Below, piece by piece: positions 26,979-38,667 of a stretch of 64,000 nucleotides of DNA. The translations under genes were made by a program, and so were the position numbers. The stretch lies in NCBI GenBank assembly GCA_003141245.1, contig PLLE01000039.1, positions 10,575 to 74,574 of the forward strand. The letters run 5' to 3'. The notes below the pieces were generated by a model. That model was not told the DNA's origin and did not search any database. It was given only the letters and a program-made list of their open reading frames with translations. The stretch is from Chloroflexota bacterium (lineage in GTDB: Bacteria > Chloroflexota > Limnocylindria > Limnocylindrales > CSP1-4). Positions within the stretch are counted from its first letter, which is position 1. Each line of letters begins with the position of its first letter.

Positions 26979-28430
26979 ATGAAGACACTCATCGCCGGCG
27001 TCGACTGCTCGACCCAGTCGACCAAGGTCGTCGTAGTCGACTTGGAAACCGGCGAGATCGTCGCGACCGGCCGTGCTCAGCACGCCGTGACCGGAACGGG
27101 CGGAGCGCGCGAGACCCATCCCGACGTCTGGTGGGAGGCGCTCTGCCACGCCCTCGCCCAGACCGGCCACGCCAACCGGATCGCCGCGATCTCCGTCGCG
27201 GGGCAGCAGCACGGCCTCGTCTGCCTTGATGCCGCGGGCCGGCCGCTGCGGCCGGCGATGCTCTGGAACGACACTCGCTCCGCCTCCGATGCGATCGGCC
27301 TGCTCGAGGCGCTGGGCGGCGCCACCGCGTGGGCCGCCCGGATCGGAGTCGTGCCGGTCGCCTCGTTCACCGCGTCGAAATGGGCCTGGGTTCGTCGGCG
27401 CGAACCGGGCGTCGCAGCCAGGACAGCGGCGATCCGTCTACCGCACGACTACCTGACGGAGCGGCTCGCAGGGGTGGGCGTGACCGATCGAGGCGACGCG
27501 TCGGGCACGGGCTGGTGGTCCACCGCAACCGAGAGCTACTCGACCGAGGTCCTTGGGCTCGCGAGCATCGAGCTGCCAGTGGAGTTCCTGCCCCGGGTGG
27601 CGAAGTCGACCGAAGCCGCGGGCGCGGTCACTCCGGCGGCGGCGCTCGCGACCGGGTTGCCAACCGGCGCGCTGGTCGGCCCCGGCACCGGAGACAACAT
27701 GAGCGCTGCCCTGGGGTTGGGGCTCGGGCCCGGAACGCCCGTCATCAGCCTGGGCACATCCGGCACGGCATACATGGTGTCGGGGACGAGGATCGCCGAT
27801 CCATCGGGCGATGTCGCCGGATTCGCCGACGCCTCCGGCCGCTTTCTGCCCCTCGCCTGCACGCTCAACTGCACTCTGGCGGTCGACCGGATGGCAGAGT
27901 GGCTCAGGCTCGATCGAGACGACGTGGTCCCGAGCCGTGGCGTCGTGACTCTCCCCTACTTCGACGGTGAGCGCACGCCGAACGTGCCCGACGCATCCGC
28001 CGCGGTTCTGGGACTGCGCCACGACACGGATCCACGGTCGATTCTCATGGCCACCTACGAGGGAGCGGTGATCGGGCTTCTGGACGCACTCGAGACGATC
28101 GACCGGTGCTCGTCGGGTATCGATCCCGAGGCGGCACTCGTCTTGATCGGTGGTGGCGCTCGGAGCGAAACCTGGCAGCGCGTGGTTCAGCGTCTCTCCG
28201 GCCGGGCCATCTCCATACCGAGGTCCACCGAGCTCGTGGCCATCGGCGCCGCCGTCCAGGCCGCTGCCATGCTTGGCGGCCAGGACTTGCAGGAAGTCGC
28301 TTCGCGCTGGCACACGAGCACCGGTACGCTGCTGGAGCCGATGCCGCGTGACATGGAAACGATTTCGCGTCATCGTGCCGTCCGTCAACTCGCGCTCGAT
28401 GCTGTGCGGAGCCCTCGGAGCAAGCGATGA
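26979..28430 (+). CDS. xylB: xylulokinase
   Basis: LIAGVDCSTQSTKVVVVDLETGEIVATG...ISVAGQQHGLVCLDAAGRPLRPAMLWNDTRS...VGPGTGDNMSAALGLGLGPGTPVISLGTSGTAY. Confidence 0.93.
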   Translation: MKTLIAGVDCSTQSTKVVVVDLETGEIVATGRAQHAVTGTGGARETHPDVWWEALCHALAQTGHANRIAAISVAGQQHGLVCLDAAGRPLRPAMLWNDTRSASDAIGLLEALGGATAWAARIGVVPVASFTASKWAWVRRREPGVAARTAAIRLPHDYLTERLAGVGVTDRGDASGTGWWSTATESYSTEVLGLASIELPVEFLPRVAKSTEAAGAVTPAAALATGLPTGALVGPGTGDNMSAALGLGLGPGTPVISLGTSGTAYMVSGTRIADPSGDVAGFADASGRFLPLACTLNCTLAVDRMAEWLRLDRDDVVPSRGVVTLPYFDGERTPNVPDASAAVLGLRHDTDPRSILMATYEGAVIGLLDALETIDRCSSGIDPEAALVLIGGGARSETWQRVVQRLSGRAISIPRSTELVAIGAAVQAAAMLGGQDLQEVASRWHTSTGTLLEPMPRDMETISRHRAVRQLALDAVRSPRSKR

Positions 28431-28534
28431 TCGTCTCGACGGCTTTCGAAGGCGAGCCTTCTGCGGGCAGCTGAGGCCGTTCGGCCCTTTCGCCCGGAGG
28501 TCGACCGAATCCAGCATGGCGCCAAGGAGCCGCC

Positions 28535-29665
28535 GTGCGACCGATATCCCATCGACCTGCCGACTCTCGGCCAGGGCCCTCCGGCCCCGCGTCCGCGCGC
28601 TCGGCGTCCGCGCGCTCGGCATCCGCAAGTCCGGCCATCCTCGGGCTGCCTGAGTCCGACGGCGCCGTCCGATGCGTGGCCTGCGCCCACCGTTGCCTGA
28701 TCCGGCCCGGCCGAGCGGGGATCTGCCGCGTCCGCGAGAACCGCGACGGTCGGCTCGTGACCCTGGTCTTCGGCGAGGCCGTCGCCGCGAACGCCGACCC
28801 GATCGAGAAGAAGCCGCTCTTCCACGTCTACCCGGGCAGCTTCGCCTTCTCGATCGCGGCCCGCGGCTGCAACTTCCACTGCCCGCATTGCCAGAACTGG
28901 ACCATCTCGCAGGCCGAGCGCGACGGCCTCTCGGCTCCGGCATTCCAGCTGCCACCCAAGGCTGTGGTGGCCAGGGCCCTCGCCGCCGGTTCGCGCAGCA
29001 TCGCCTACACCTACACCGAGCCGACGGTGTTCATCGAATACGTCGTGGAGACGGCGCGGCTGGCCGCTCAAGCGGGGCTCGCCAACGTGCTGGTGACGAA
29101 CGGATACCAGACCCCCGAGGCGCTCGACGTTCTGGCGCCGCTGGTCCAGGCCGCCAACGTCGACCTCAAGTCGTTCGACGATCGCTTCTATCGCAAGGTG
29201 CTCGGCGCCCGCCTCGCCCCGGTTCTCGCTTCGCTCGCGGGCATGCGTCAGCGCGGCATCTGGGTGGAAGTGACCACGCTCCTGATCCCCGGTCTCAACG
29301 ACGACCCCGAAGAGTTGTCCATGCTGGCGTCCTGGATCGCCGCCGAGATGGGGGCCGAGACGCCCTGGCACGTCAGCCGCTTCTTTCCCACGTACCGGCT
29401 GACGGACCTCGACCCGACCCCCGTGGCCACGATCGAGCGAGCGGTCGCGATCGGCCGGGCGGCGGGGCTACGCCACGTCTACTCGGGCAATCTCGCCGAG
29501 GGGGACGAGGACACCCGCTGCGCAGATTGCGGCGAGACGCTGATCCGGCGGCGAGGGTTCCGGTCGGTCCGGGCGGCGCTGGTCGGCGGCCGGTGCGCGC
29601 GCTGCGGCCACTCTCTGGCGGGGGTCGGGCTGGACGAGTGGGGCCAGTCGGGGGCCGTCTCGTGA
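28535..29665 (+). CDS. amrS: AmmeMemoRadiSam system radical SAM enzyme
   Basis: VRCVACAHRCLIRPGRAGICRVRENRDGRL...PLFHVYPGSFAFSIAARGCNFHCPHCQNWTISQ (CX3CX2C); exact start uncertain. Confidence 0.93.
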   Translation: MRPISHRPADSRPGPSGPASARSASARSASASPAILGLPESDGAVRCVACAHRCLIRPGRAGICRVRENRDGRLVTLVFGEAVAANADPIEKKPLFHVYPGSFAFSIAARGCNFHCPHCQNWTISQAERDGLSAPAFQLPPKAVVARALAAGSRSIAYTYTEPTVFIEYVVETARLAAQAGLANVLVTNGYQTPEALDVLAPLVQAANVDLKSFDDRFYRKVLGARLAPVLASLAGMRQRGIWVEVTTLLIPGLNDDPEELSMLASWIAAEMGAETPWHVSRFFPTYRLTDLDPTPVATIERAVAIGRAAGLRHVYSGNLAEGDEDTRCADCGETLIRRRGFRSVRAALVGGRCARCGHSLAGVGLDEWGQSGAVS

Positions 29666-30561
29666 GCCCGCCGCCTCAGCCTCCTTCTCTGCTGCCGTCG
29701 TCGAGGCCGACGGCCGTGGCCGGAACCTTCTACCCCGCGGAGCCCGACCGTTTGGCGAGGCTCGTGGAGACGCTCCTGGCCGGAGCGGCCAAGGTGCCGC
29801 GCCCGGAGGTCCTGGACCCGGCGGCCGTCGTGGGCGCACTCGTGCCGCACGCAGGCCTGGTCTTCTCGGGCGCCGTGGCGGCCCTGAGCTGGAGGCTCGC
29901 GGGCGAGATCGCGCCGTCGACGGTCGTCCTGGCCGGCACCGACCATCAGGCCTGGGCCGCGGGGGTCGGGGTCTGGACGGGCGGCCCGTGGCGGACGCCG
30001 CTCGGAGACGTCGGCGTGGACCGCGAGCTCGGCCGGCGCATCGTCGGCCTTGGCCCGCCCTTCGAGGCCGACGACAACGCCCACCTGACGGAGCACTCAA
30101 TCGAGGTCCAGCTGCCGCTGCTGGTGCGGGCCTGTCCCGGGGCGCGGATAGTGCCGCTCGCCGTCAGCCCGCGCCTGGAGAGTCACGCGGAAGCCGGCGC
30201 CCTGCTGGGTCGGATGCTGGCCGAGCTTCGAGCGGCCGGCGAGCGAATCCTTATCGTCGCCAGCTCGGACTTCGCCCACTACCCGCCGGCTCGCGTATGC
30301 GAGGAAGTGGATGACCGCCTGCTCGGGCCGCTCCTCGTCCTCGACGGTGACGCGCTCGGCAAGCTCGATCGAGCGCTCGACGGAATGAACCTGCCGGGCC
30401 TCGTGTGCGGGATGTGCGGCATCGATCCGACCCGGTTCGTTCTGTCGGCCGTCGCGGAGATGGGCGCCACACGCGGCTTGCTCCTCGGCAAGGCCACTTC
30501 GGCGGATGCCGGGGGCGATCCGCGCAGAACCGTCGGCTATGCCGCGGCGGCCTTCGTCTGA
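29662..30561 (+). CDS. amrB: AmmeMemoRadiSam system protein B (Memo family)
   Basis: GTG start overlapping the amrS stop; RPTAVAGTFYPAEPDRLARLVETLL...VGALVPHAGLVFSGAVAA...AHLTEHSIEVQLPLL...IVASSDFAHYPP. Confidence 0.92.
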   Translation: MSPPPQPPSLLPSSRPTAVAGTFYPAEPDRLARLVETLLAGAAKVPRPEVLDPAAVVGALVPHAGLVFSGAVAALSWRLAGEIAPSTVVLAGTDHQAWAAGVGVWTGGPWRTPLGDVGVDRELGRRIVGLGPPFEADDNAHLTEHSIEVQLPLLVRACPGARIVPLAVSPRLESHAEAGALLGRMLAELRAAGERILIVASSDFAHYPPARVCEEVDDRLLGPLLVLDGDALGKLDRALDGMNLPGLVCGMCGIDPTRFVLSAVAEMGATRGLLLGKATSADAGGDPRRTVGYAAAAFV

Positions 30562-30601
30562 ACGTCGTGGTGAGAGTGCGGGCGTTTGCTACGCTTCGCC
30601 G

Positions 30602-31243
30602 ATGACGGTCGATTCGGAGTATTGGTCGCGGTACTACGAGGTCACGGTCGAACGACCGGCCTGGCAGACAGTCGGCATCGCCATTGCGCGGTTCAGGGCC
30701 GAGGACAACGCTGCCGCCGGATCCGGCCGCGAGCGCCGCCCACACCGGGAGCGACTGGCCGTGGATCTGGGCTGCGGCGCCGGTCGCGACGCGCGAGAGC
30801 TGCTGCGGGCCCGATGGCGCGTGATCGCCATCGACCGCGAACCGGCGGCCCTTCAGGTACTCGCCGCCGCCGCCGGCCCCGACCTTGGCGCGCGCCTGGA
30901 GACCCGCGTCGAGGACCTGGCGACGGTCGAGATACCGCCCTGCGATCTGGTCAACGCCAGCCTGTGCCTGCCGTTCCTGGCTCCCGAGCCGTTCGCGGCG
31001 ACGTGGGGTCGGATCGTGTCGGCCCTCGGGCCGGGTGCGCGCCTCTCGGCAATGCTCTTCGGCGATCGCGACGAATCGGCCTCGGACCCGACGATGACGT
31101 GCCTCCCACCCGAGCAGATCGAGGCGGGCCTCGACGGGTTCGAGATCGAACACTGGCTCGTCAAGGAAGAGGAGACCCAGACCGCGCTCGGAGAACCGCG
31201 CCATCTGCACCTGATCGAAGTCGTCGCCCGCAAGATCGGTTAG
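30602..31243 (+). CDS. class I SAM-dependent methyltransferase
   Basis: LAVDLGCGAGRDARELLRARWRVIAIDREPAALQVLAA. Confidence 0.85.
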   Translation: MTVDSEYWSRYYEVTVERPAWQTVGIAIARFRAEDNAAAGSGRERRPHRERLAVDLGCGAGRDARELLRARWRVIAIDREPAALQVLAAAAGPDLGARLETRVEDLATVEIPPCDLVNASLCLPFLAPEPFAATWGRIVSALGPGARLSAMLFGDRDESASDPTMTCLPPEQIEAGLDGFEIEHWLVKEEETQTALGEPRHLHLIEVVARKIG

Positions 31244-31517
31244 CTCCGACCGGTTGCGCCCGACGGAAAACCCATCGATCTGAGGCGCAGGGGGAGCTCG
31301 ACGGCATTACTCTCAATCTATTCGTATGATCTCCATCCCCGCCCTCGCTCGGGATCATCGCGAGAAAGGCTAAGTCGGCGGCTCGGCCGCGCGCGGCGTG
31401 AGGGTCCGCGAGGGACTCATCCTTCCTTCGACACCCGTTCACGAATCCTGCACAACTCGAGTTCAACCTGAACGCAGTGCCGGCGACAAGCTTCCGGGCA
31501 ACACGCAAGGAGTACCA

Positions 31518-33230
31518 ATGACAGCCGAGACCGCCGTGCGGCCAGCGGCACACCCAGCCATCGAAGTGGATTCTCGAGCTCGGTTCGAGATTCTCGGAGC
31601 GATCATGCTCGCCCTGTTCCTGGGTGCCCTCGACCAGACCATCGTTGGACCGGTCCTGCCGAAGATCTCGACGCAGCTCAACGGCGTCGACTTCTACACC
31701 TGGGTCGTGACCGCCTATCTCGTGACCAGCACGGCGGCGATCCCGGTCTACGGCAAGCTGTCGGACTACTTCGGCCGCAAGCCGATGCTCCTGGTCGGCA
31801 TCAGCCTGTTCCTGGTGGGCTCCGTGCTCTCCGGACTGAGCCAGACCATGTGGCAGCTGATCCTCTTTCGGGGGGTCCAGGGCCTCGGCGCCGGCGCTCT
31901 CTTCCCGATTTCCCTGGCGGTCATCGGCGACCTCTTCACGCCGGCCGAACGCGGCAAGTATCAAGGCCTCTTCGGCGCCGTCTTCGGTGTTGCCTTCCTG
32001 GTCGGCCCGTTCCTGGGCGGCATCCTGACCGATACCCTCTCCTGGCACTGGATCTTCTTCGTCAACGTGCCCGTCGGGCTCGTCTCGCTGTATCTCATCG
32101 TCAAGCTGCTGCCCATGGTGCGCACGCCAGGCGTCCAGTTCACGCTCGACATCCCGGGCCTGATCACCTTCATCGGCGCCGTGGTGCCCGTCCTGATCGC
32201 CCTGACGCTCGCGGAGAACGGCAACTGGGGCGATCCCTACGTGCTAGGCGGGTTCGCCGTCGGCTTTGTCTTCCTGCTGGCCTTCCTCGTGGCCGAGGCC
32301 AAGGCCAAGGATCCGATGATCCCGCTGGACCTCTTCCGCAATCGAACCTTCGCCGTTTCGGCGGTCGCCACTTTCCTGGCCGTCTTCGGCTTCTCGACGC
32401 TGATCATCTTCCTGCCGCTCTGGTTCCAGATCGTCCAGGGGGCGAGCACGACGGCATCCGGCTACCTGCTCTTCCCGTTCCTCTTCGGGCTGATCGTCAG
32501 CTCGATCGCGGCAGGCCAGATCGTCAGCCGAACCGGGCACTACAAGGTGCTGATCTCCGGCTCGATGGCGGTGATGGCGATCGGGCTGGCTCTCTTCATT
32601 AACCTTCGAGCCGAGACGCCGACACTGGTCATGTGGACGTGGATGCTCATTGCCGGCCTCGGCGTGGGACCGACGATGGCGATCTTCACGCTCATAGTCC
32701 AGAACGACGTCTCGTTCGAGATGCTCGGGACCGCGACCAGCGACCTGACGCTGTTCCGCCAGATCGGGACCTCGGTCGGCCTGACGATGGCCTTCACGCT
32801 CTTCCGCAACAACCTTACATGGGGCCTGATCCACGACTCGATCGTCGGGGCGGGCGCGCCGGCCGCAGCCGTCCCCGTCGCCACTCCGCCGCAGTTCGAT
32901 GTCGGCAAGCTGGTGTCAGTCGGAGGGTCGCCAATCGACGCCTTCGCCGGGATTCCCAATGCATTCGTCGGCTTCTACACGACCGGGTTTCACGAGGCCT
33001 TCTCGATCGCGATCGCCAACTGCGTGTGGCTCGGAGTCATCGCGGCCGTGCTCGCCTTCCTTACCACTTTGGCTCTCAAGGAGAAGCCGCTTCGGTCGCA
33101 CTTCCATACCGAGCAGGCGGCTCGCGCCGGGGTGCGGACGATACCCAGCGGACGGGCGGCCGAGGGAGCCGAATTGCCGGCTGGCCCCTTTGGATCGCTC
33201 GATAGCGCTCGGGAGCGGCCCGGTCGCTAG
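31518..33230 (+). CDS. MFS transporter, DHA2/EmrB-QacA type
   Basis: ALFLGALDQTIVGPVLPKISTQLNG...YTWVVTAYLVTSTAAIPVYGKLSDYFGRKPMLLVGISLFLVGSVLSGLSQTMWQLILFRGVQGLGAGALFPIS. Confidence 0.94.
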   Translation: MTAETAVRPAAHPAIEVDSRARFEILGAIMLALFLGALDQTIVGPVLPKISTQLNGVDFYTWVVTAYLVTSTAAIPVYGKLSDYFGRKPMLLVGISLFLVGSVLSGLSQTMWQLILFRGVQGLGAGALFPISLAVIGDLFTPAERGKYQGLFGAVFGVAFLVGPFLGGILTDTLSWHWIFFVNVPVGLVSLYLIVKLLPMVRTPGVQFTLDIPGLITFIGAVVPVLIALTLAENGNWGDPYVLGGFAVGFVFLLAFLVAEAKAKDPMIPLDLFRNRTFAVSAVATFLAVFGFSTLIIFLPLWFQIVQGASTTASGYLLFPFLFGLIVSSIAAGQIVSRTGHYKVLISGSMAVMAIGLALFINLRAETPTLVMWTWMLIAGLGVGPTMAIFTLIVQNDVSFEMLGTATSDLTLFRQIGTSVGLTMAFTLFRNNLTWGLIHDSIVGAGAPAAAVPVATPPQFDVGKLVSVGGSPIDAFAGIPNAFVGFYTTGFHEAFSIAIANCVWLGVIAAVLAFLTTLALKEKPLRSHFHTEQAARAGVRTIPSGRAAEGAELPAGPFGSLDSARERPGR

Positions 33231-33784
33231 CTCGTGGGCCAGCGCTCCTCGAAAACGACTTCGTTGCGCGGCATCCGAGCGGTGCCCGGCGCCGATTTGG
33301 GTGCGCGCGCCGCTTCGCTCGGATCTCCGAGCGCCACGATCGTCCGCACCAGGCGACCCTCTGGGATTGCGAGGATGGAGTCGATCCTGGCGCGCGCATC
33401 GGGCAGGATCCAGGTGATACCGGCGCCTAGACCGAGGAGCGACGCGGCGACGAGGATACGTTCCGCCGCGCGCCCCTCGTCGTAGGCATGGGAAACCGCT
33501 CCACCGGCCTCGTCGGGCAGGACTATGGCGATCGCCGCGGTCGCCGTCAACAGCGCCCTCGTCTGCGGCAGCGCGGCGTCGGCCAGGCGACGGATCGTGT
33601 CGCGCTCTCGGATCACGATGAAACGCCACGGCTGCGTGTTCTGGCTGCTGCCGGACCAGCGGGCCACATCCGCTATGGCGTCGAGGTCGGCGGGAGCAAT
33701 CGGTCGGTCGCTGAAGTCGCGGATCTGACGAACGCGGACGAGCGGGCGGACCCGATCGGCGGCGAAATTGGAGAGGTCGTTCAT
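33227..33784 (-). CDS. nitroreductase family protein
   Basis: RVRQIRDFSDRPIAPADLDAIADVARWSGSSQNTQPWRFIVI...LVAASLLGLGAGITWI. Confidence 0.88.
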   Translation of the reverse strand: MNDLSNFAADRVRPLVRVRQIRDFSDRPIAPADLDAIADVARWSGSSQNTQPWRFIVIRERDTIRRLADAALPQTRALLTATAAIAIVLPDEAGGAVSHAYDEGRAAERILVAASLLGLGAGITWILPDARARIDSILAIPEGRLVRTIVALGDPSEAARAPKSAPGTARMPRNEVVFEERWPTS

Positions 33785-33867
33785 CGGGGCACGCCTGTCT
33801 GGGGTACGGTCCGGGCCATAGATGGCGCCGTCTGCACCCAGGTTACGACGCCCGACAAGACGCCAGC

Positions 33868-33899
33868 GTCTCCCGGTCTCCCGGTCTCCCGGTCTCCCG
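33868..33899. repeat. 8-bp tandem repeat GTCTCCCG x4
   Basis: Four perfect copies in the intergenic region between the nitroreductase and phosphoesterase genes. Confidence 0.95.
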
Positions 33900-33958
33900 G
33901 AGCGGACGACCGCCGCCCGGATCTTGCGTGCGAGCCGCGTCCGGCGATACTTCGAGCC

Positions 33959-34975
33959 ATGAACCGCGCGAAATCGAACTGGGCGATCTGTCTTCTCTCG
34001 GTCGCACTGGTTGCCGTGGCTTGCGGGTCACCGACGACATCGACTCTTCCGCTATCCAGTGCCACCCCTGCCCCAACCTCGGCGCTCCAGACGGCGATCC
34101 CGTCGCCGTCGCTCGGCTCAACCTCTACGGCCCCGGCTACCGGGTCTTCGGCCTCACCTTCGCTGGCGGCGACCCCGACCAACGGCATTCCGGCGTTCCG
34201 GCACATCTACGTGATCATCATGGAGAACCAGGAGTACGGGAGCATCGTCGGCTCGAAGCAGGCTCCGTACCTGAATTCGCTGATCGCCCGCTACGGCCTG
34301 GCGACCAACTTCTACGCCGAGACGCACCCGTCGGAGCCCAACTACATCGCCCTGACTTCGGGCGGGCTGCAGGGCACGAACAGCGACGGCTACTACAACC
34401 TGAGCGCCCCGAATCTGTTCGATCAGATCGAAGCCGCCGGCAAGACGTGGCATGTCTACGCCCAGGACTATCCGGGCGGATGCTTCGCAGGCTCCCTCTA
34501 TGCCGGCGCCGCCGACGGCCCGGGCGCCGCCGGCGAGTATGCCCGCAAGCACAATCCGGCGATCAGCTACGCGAGCATCGTCCACGACCCGGCCCGCTGC
34601 GCCCGCATCACGCATTTGGCCGGATTCGATCCGGCGGCCGCCGATTTCGAGTTCATCGTTCCGAACCAGATCAACGACATGCACAGCAGCTCGGTCGCCG
34701 CGGGTGATGCCTTCCTCAAGGTGTTCGTGCCGCAGATCACGCAGAGCGCCGCGTTCACGGATTCGGTCGTCTTCATCACCTGGGACGAAGGTTCCCCCTC
34801 GATCAGCGGCGGCGGTCACATCGCCACGCTCGCGATCAGCCCGGGGATGACGCCCGGGGCCCGCTTCGGCGGTGCGGCAACTCACTATTCGATGCTGCGC
34901 ACGATCGAGCTGGCCTGGAACCTGCCGCTCCTCGGCGAGGCCGCCACGGCCTCAACGATCGCGCTCCCTTACTGA
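33959..34975 (+). CDS. phosphoesterase-family (PLC/acid phosphatase-like) lipoprotein
   Basis: Lipobox ALVAVACGSP; HIYVIIMENQEYGSIVGSKQAPYLNSLIARYGLATNFYAETHPSEPNYIALTSGGLQG...VFITWDEG. Confidence 0.9.
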   Translation: MNRAKSNWAICLLSVALVAVACGSPTTSTLPLSSATPAPTSALQTAIPSPSLGSTSTAPATGSSASPSLAATPTNGIPAFRHIYVIIMENQEYGSIVGSKQAPYLNSLIARYGLATNFYAETHPSEPNYIALTSGGLQGTNSDGYYNLSAPNLFDQIEAAGKTWHVYAQDYPGGCFAGSLYAGAADGPGAAGEYARKHNPAISYASIVHDPARCARITHLAGFDPAAADFEFIVPNQINDMHSSSVAAGDAFLKVFVPQITQSAAFTDSVVFITWDEGSPSISGGGHIATLAISPGMTPGARFGGAATHYSMLRTIELAWNLPLLGEAATASTIALPY

Positions 34976-35034
34976 GCGGCCGCAGCGGTGGTGCCGTGCG
35001 GATACCGGAACGCCACCGAGAGGATGTGCACAAG

Positions 35035-35403
35035 ATGGCGAGTAGGTCGACTGCAAGCTCCATCGACGAGTACATCGCCGGATTCCCCGCTGAGACCCGG
35101 AAGATGCTGGAAGAGCTGCGAGTCCTCATCAAGGCGTCAGCGCCCGGCGCGACCGAGACGATCAGCTATGCAATCCCCACGTTCGACCTGAACGGGCATC
35201 TGGTGCACTTCGCAGGCTACGAGAAGCACGTAGGATTCTATCCGACGGGGAGCGGAGTTGAGACATTCAAGGAAGAGCTCAGGCCCTACAAGAGCGGGAA
35301 GGGTTCGGTGCAGTTCCCTCTTGGCCAACCGATCCCGACGGGCTTGATCCGCCAGATCGTCGAGTTTCGGGTCTCAGAGAACACGCGCCGGGCCAAGAAG
35401 TAG
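35035..35403 (+). CDS. DUF1801/YdhG-like (iron chaperone-like) protein
   Basis: SIDEYIAGFPAETRKMLEELRVLIKASAPGATETISYAIPTFDLNGHLVHFAGYEKHVGFYPTG. Confidence 0.87.
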   Translation: MASRSTASSIDEYIAGFPAETRKMLEELRVLIKASAPGATETISYAIPTFDLNGHLVHFAGYEKHVGFYPTGSGVETFKEELRPYKSGKGSVQFPLGQPIPTGLIRQIVEFRVSENTRRAKK

Positions 35404-35644
35404 CCGCGGCACAATCCGGACGGCTACTACGCATCGACATGATGGCCAGTTGGGGTGGATTGCGCCAGTAGCTCCGGCTCGTGCCGCCAGCGGACGCCGA
35501 CCCATCTGAAGTAGAGGCCGGAAGGAGCGCCGGCATCCGTGCGGCCGATCCACGCCACGGCATGGAGCTTCCACTGGTCATGCGACCTCCCGCGCGGCAT
35601 CATTCCCCGCGAGGGCAGGATCGAGTAGCGGAGGTCGAGAGCCT

Positions 35645-37300
<1,656 letters not shown>

Positions 37301-37395
37301 GACTTCGAGGCCCTTGGGGCGTCGCGGCCCTTGGGGCGTCGCGGCCGTCACCGCGGCCTGGAGGGTGACACGCAGGCGTCTGCGGTCGGCGACTT

Positions 37396-38514
37396 TCAGA
37401 TGCCGAGCACCGACTCGGGCGTCACGTACGGCAATCCGTGCGCCCTGGCGACGGCGTCGTAGGTCACGCTCCCGCAGCAGACGTTCAGCCCGTCGCGCAG
37501 GTGGCAGTCGTCCGCCAGCGCCCCGCGCCAGCCCTTGTCGGCGAGGGCCATGATGAACGGCAGCGTGGCGTTGTTGAGGGCGAACGTGGAGGTAAACGCC
37601 ACCGCCCCGGGCATGTTCGTGACGCAGTAGTGGACCACGCCGTCGACGACGTAGGTGGGGTTCGAGTGGGTCGTGGGCCGCGACGTCTCGAAGCAGCCTC
37701 CCTGGTCAATCGAAACGTCGACGACCACGGAGCCGCGCCGCATGGCGCGGACCATCTCTCTGGTGACTAGCCGCGGCGCCGTGCCACCCGGCAGCAGCAC
37801 CGCGCCGATCACCAGGTCCGCGGTCAGGACGCTTTCCTCCACGGCATCCGTGGTGGCATATCGGGTCTTGAGCGCCGGCGCGAAGGCCAGATCCAGTTCC
37901 TTGAGCCGCGGCAGCGACCTGTCGATCACCGTCACGTCGGCCTCGAGGCCGAGCGCCATGCGCAGGGCATTCATGCCCACCACACCCCCGCCCAGCACGA
38001 CAACCTTGGCGGGCGGCACTCCGGGGACGCCTCCGAGCAGAACCCCGCGCCCGCCCGCCTCCTTCTCGAGGGCATGGGCGCCGGCCTGGATCGACATCCT
38101 GCCCGCGACCTCGCTCATCGGGGCGAGCAGCGGCAGGCCGCCTCGCTCATCCGTGACCGTCTCGTAGGCGATCGCCACGCAGCCCGCCTTCAGCAGCGCC
38201 TGGGTCTGCGCGGCATCGGGGGCGAGGTGCAGGTAGGTGAATAGGACCTGCCCCTCGCGCAGCATCGAAATCTCGGACGGCTGCGGCTCCTTTACTTTGA
38301 CCACGAGCTCGGCGCGACCGAAGACCTCCGCTGCCGTTGGGACGATCTCGGCCCCGGCGGCTCGATAGTGCTCGTCGTCGAGGTCGATCGCCTCGCCGGC
38401 ACCGGCCTGGGCGACGACCTTGTGGCCGTGGGAGACAAGCTCCCGCACGGCGCTCGGCGTCAGACCGACACGGAACTCGTTGTCTTTGATCTCGCGGGGC
38501 ACACCGACAAGCAT
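37396..38514 (-). CDS. ald: alanine dehydrogenase
   Basis: [57 protein letters not shown]...[29 protein letters not shown]. Confidence 0.96.
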   Translation of the reverse strand: MLVGVPREIKDNEFRVGLTPSAVRELVSHGHKVVAQAGAGEAIDLDDEHYRAAGAEIVPTAAEVFGRAELVVKVKEPQPSEISMLREGQVLFTYLHLAPDAAQTQALLKAGCVAIAYETVTDERGGLPLLAPMSEVAGRMSIQAGAHALEKEAGGRGVLLGGVPGVPPAKVVVLGGGVVGMNALRMALGLEADVTVIDRSLPRLKELDLAFAPALKTRYATTDAVEESVLTADLVIGAVLLPGGTAPRLVTREMVRAMRRGSVVVDVSIDQGGCFETSRPTTHSNPTYVVDGVVHYCVTNMPGAVAFTSTFALNNATLPFIMALADKGWRGALADDCHLRDGLNVCCGSVTYDAVARAHGLPYVTPESVLGI

Positions 38515-38667
38515 CTCGACCTCTCCGGGCGATCCCGCCACTCACTTTGGGGCACCCGGGGGGTGCGCTTTGCACGCGTCCGTTCGAGCGGTGCTGACTC
38601 ACCCGGGAGCCGTTTCCGGAATTCTCTCACTTGCCGCCGATCCTGCCCGCGTTCGGGTGGTCGCCTA

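Noticed and set aside
26067-28955. Large minus-strand ORFs such as 27438..28955 and 28385..29371
   Set aside because: Antisense to xylA, xylB and amrS, which have strong motifs; no domain recognised in the mirror frames.
28672-29661. N-terminal extension of the Memo-containing ORF (28672..30561)
   Set aside because: Out-of-frame overlap with amrS; the true amrB start is the GTG at 29662.
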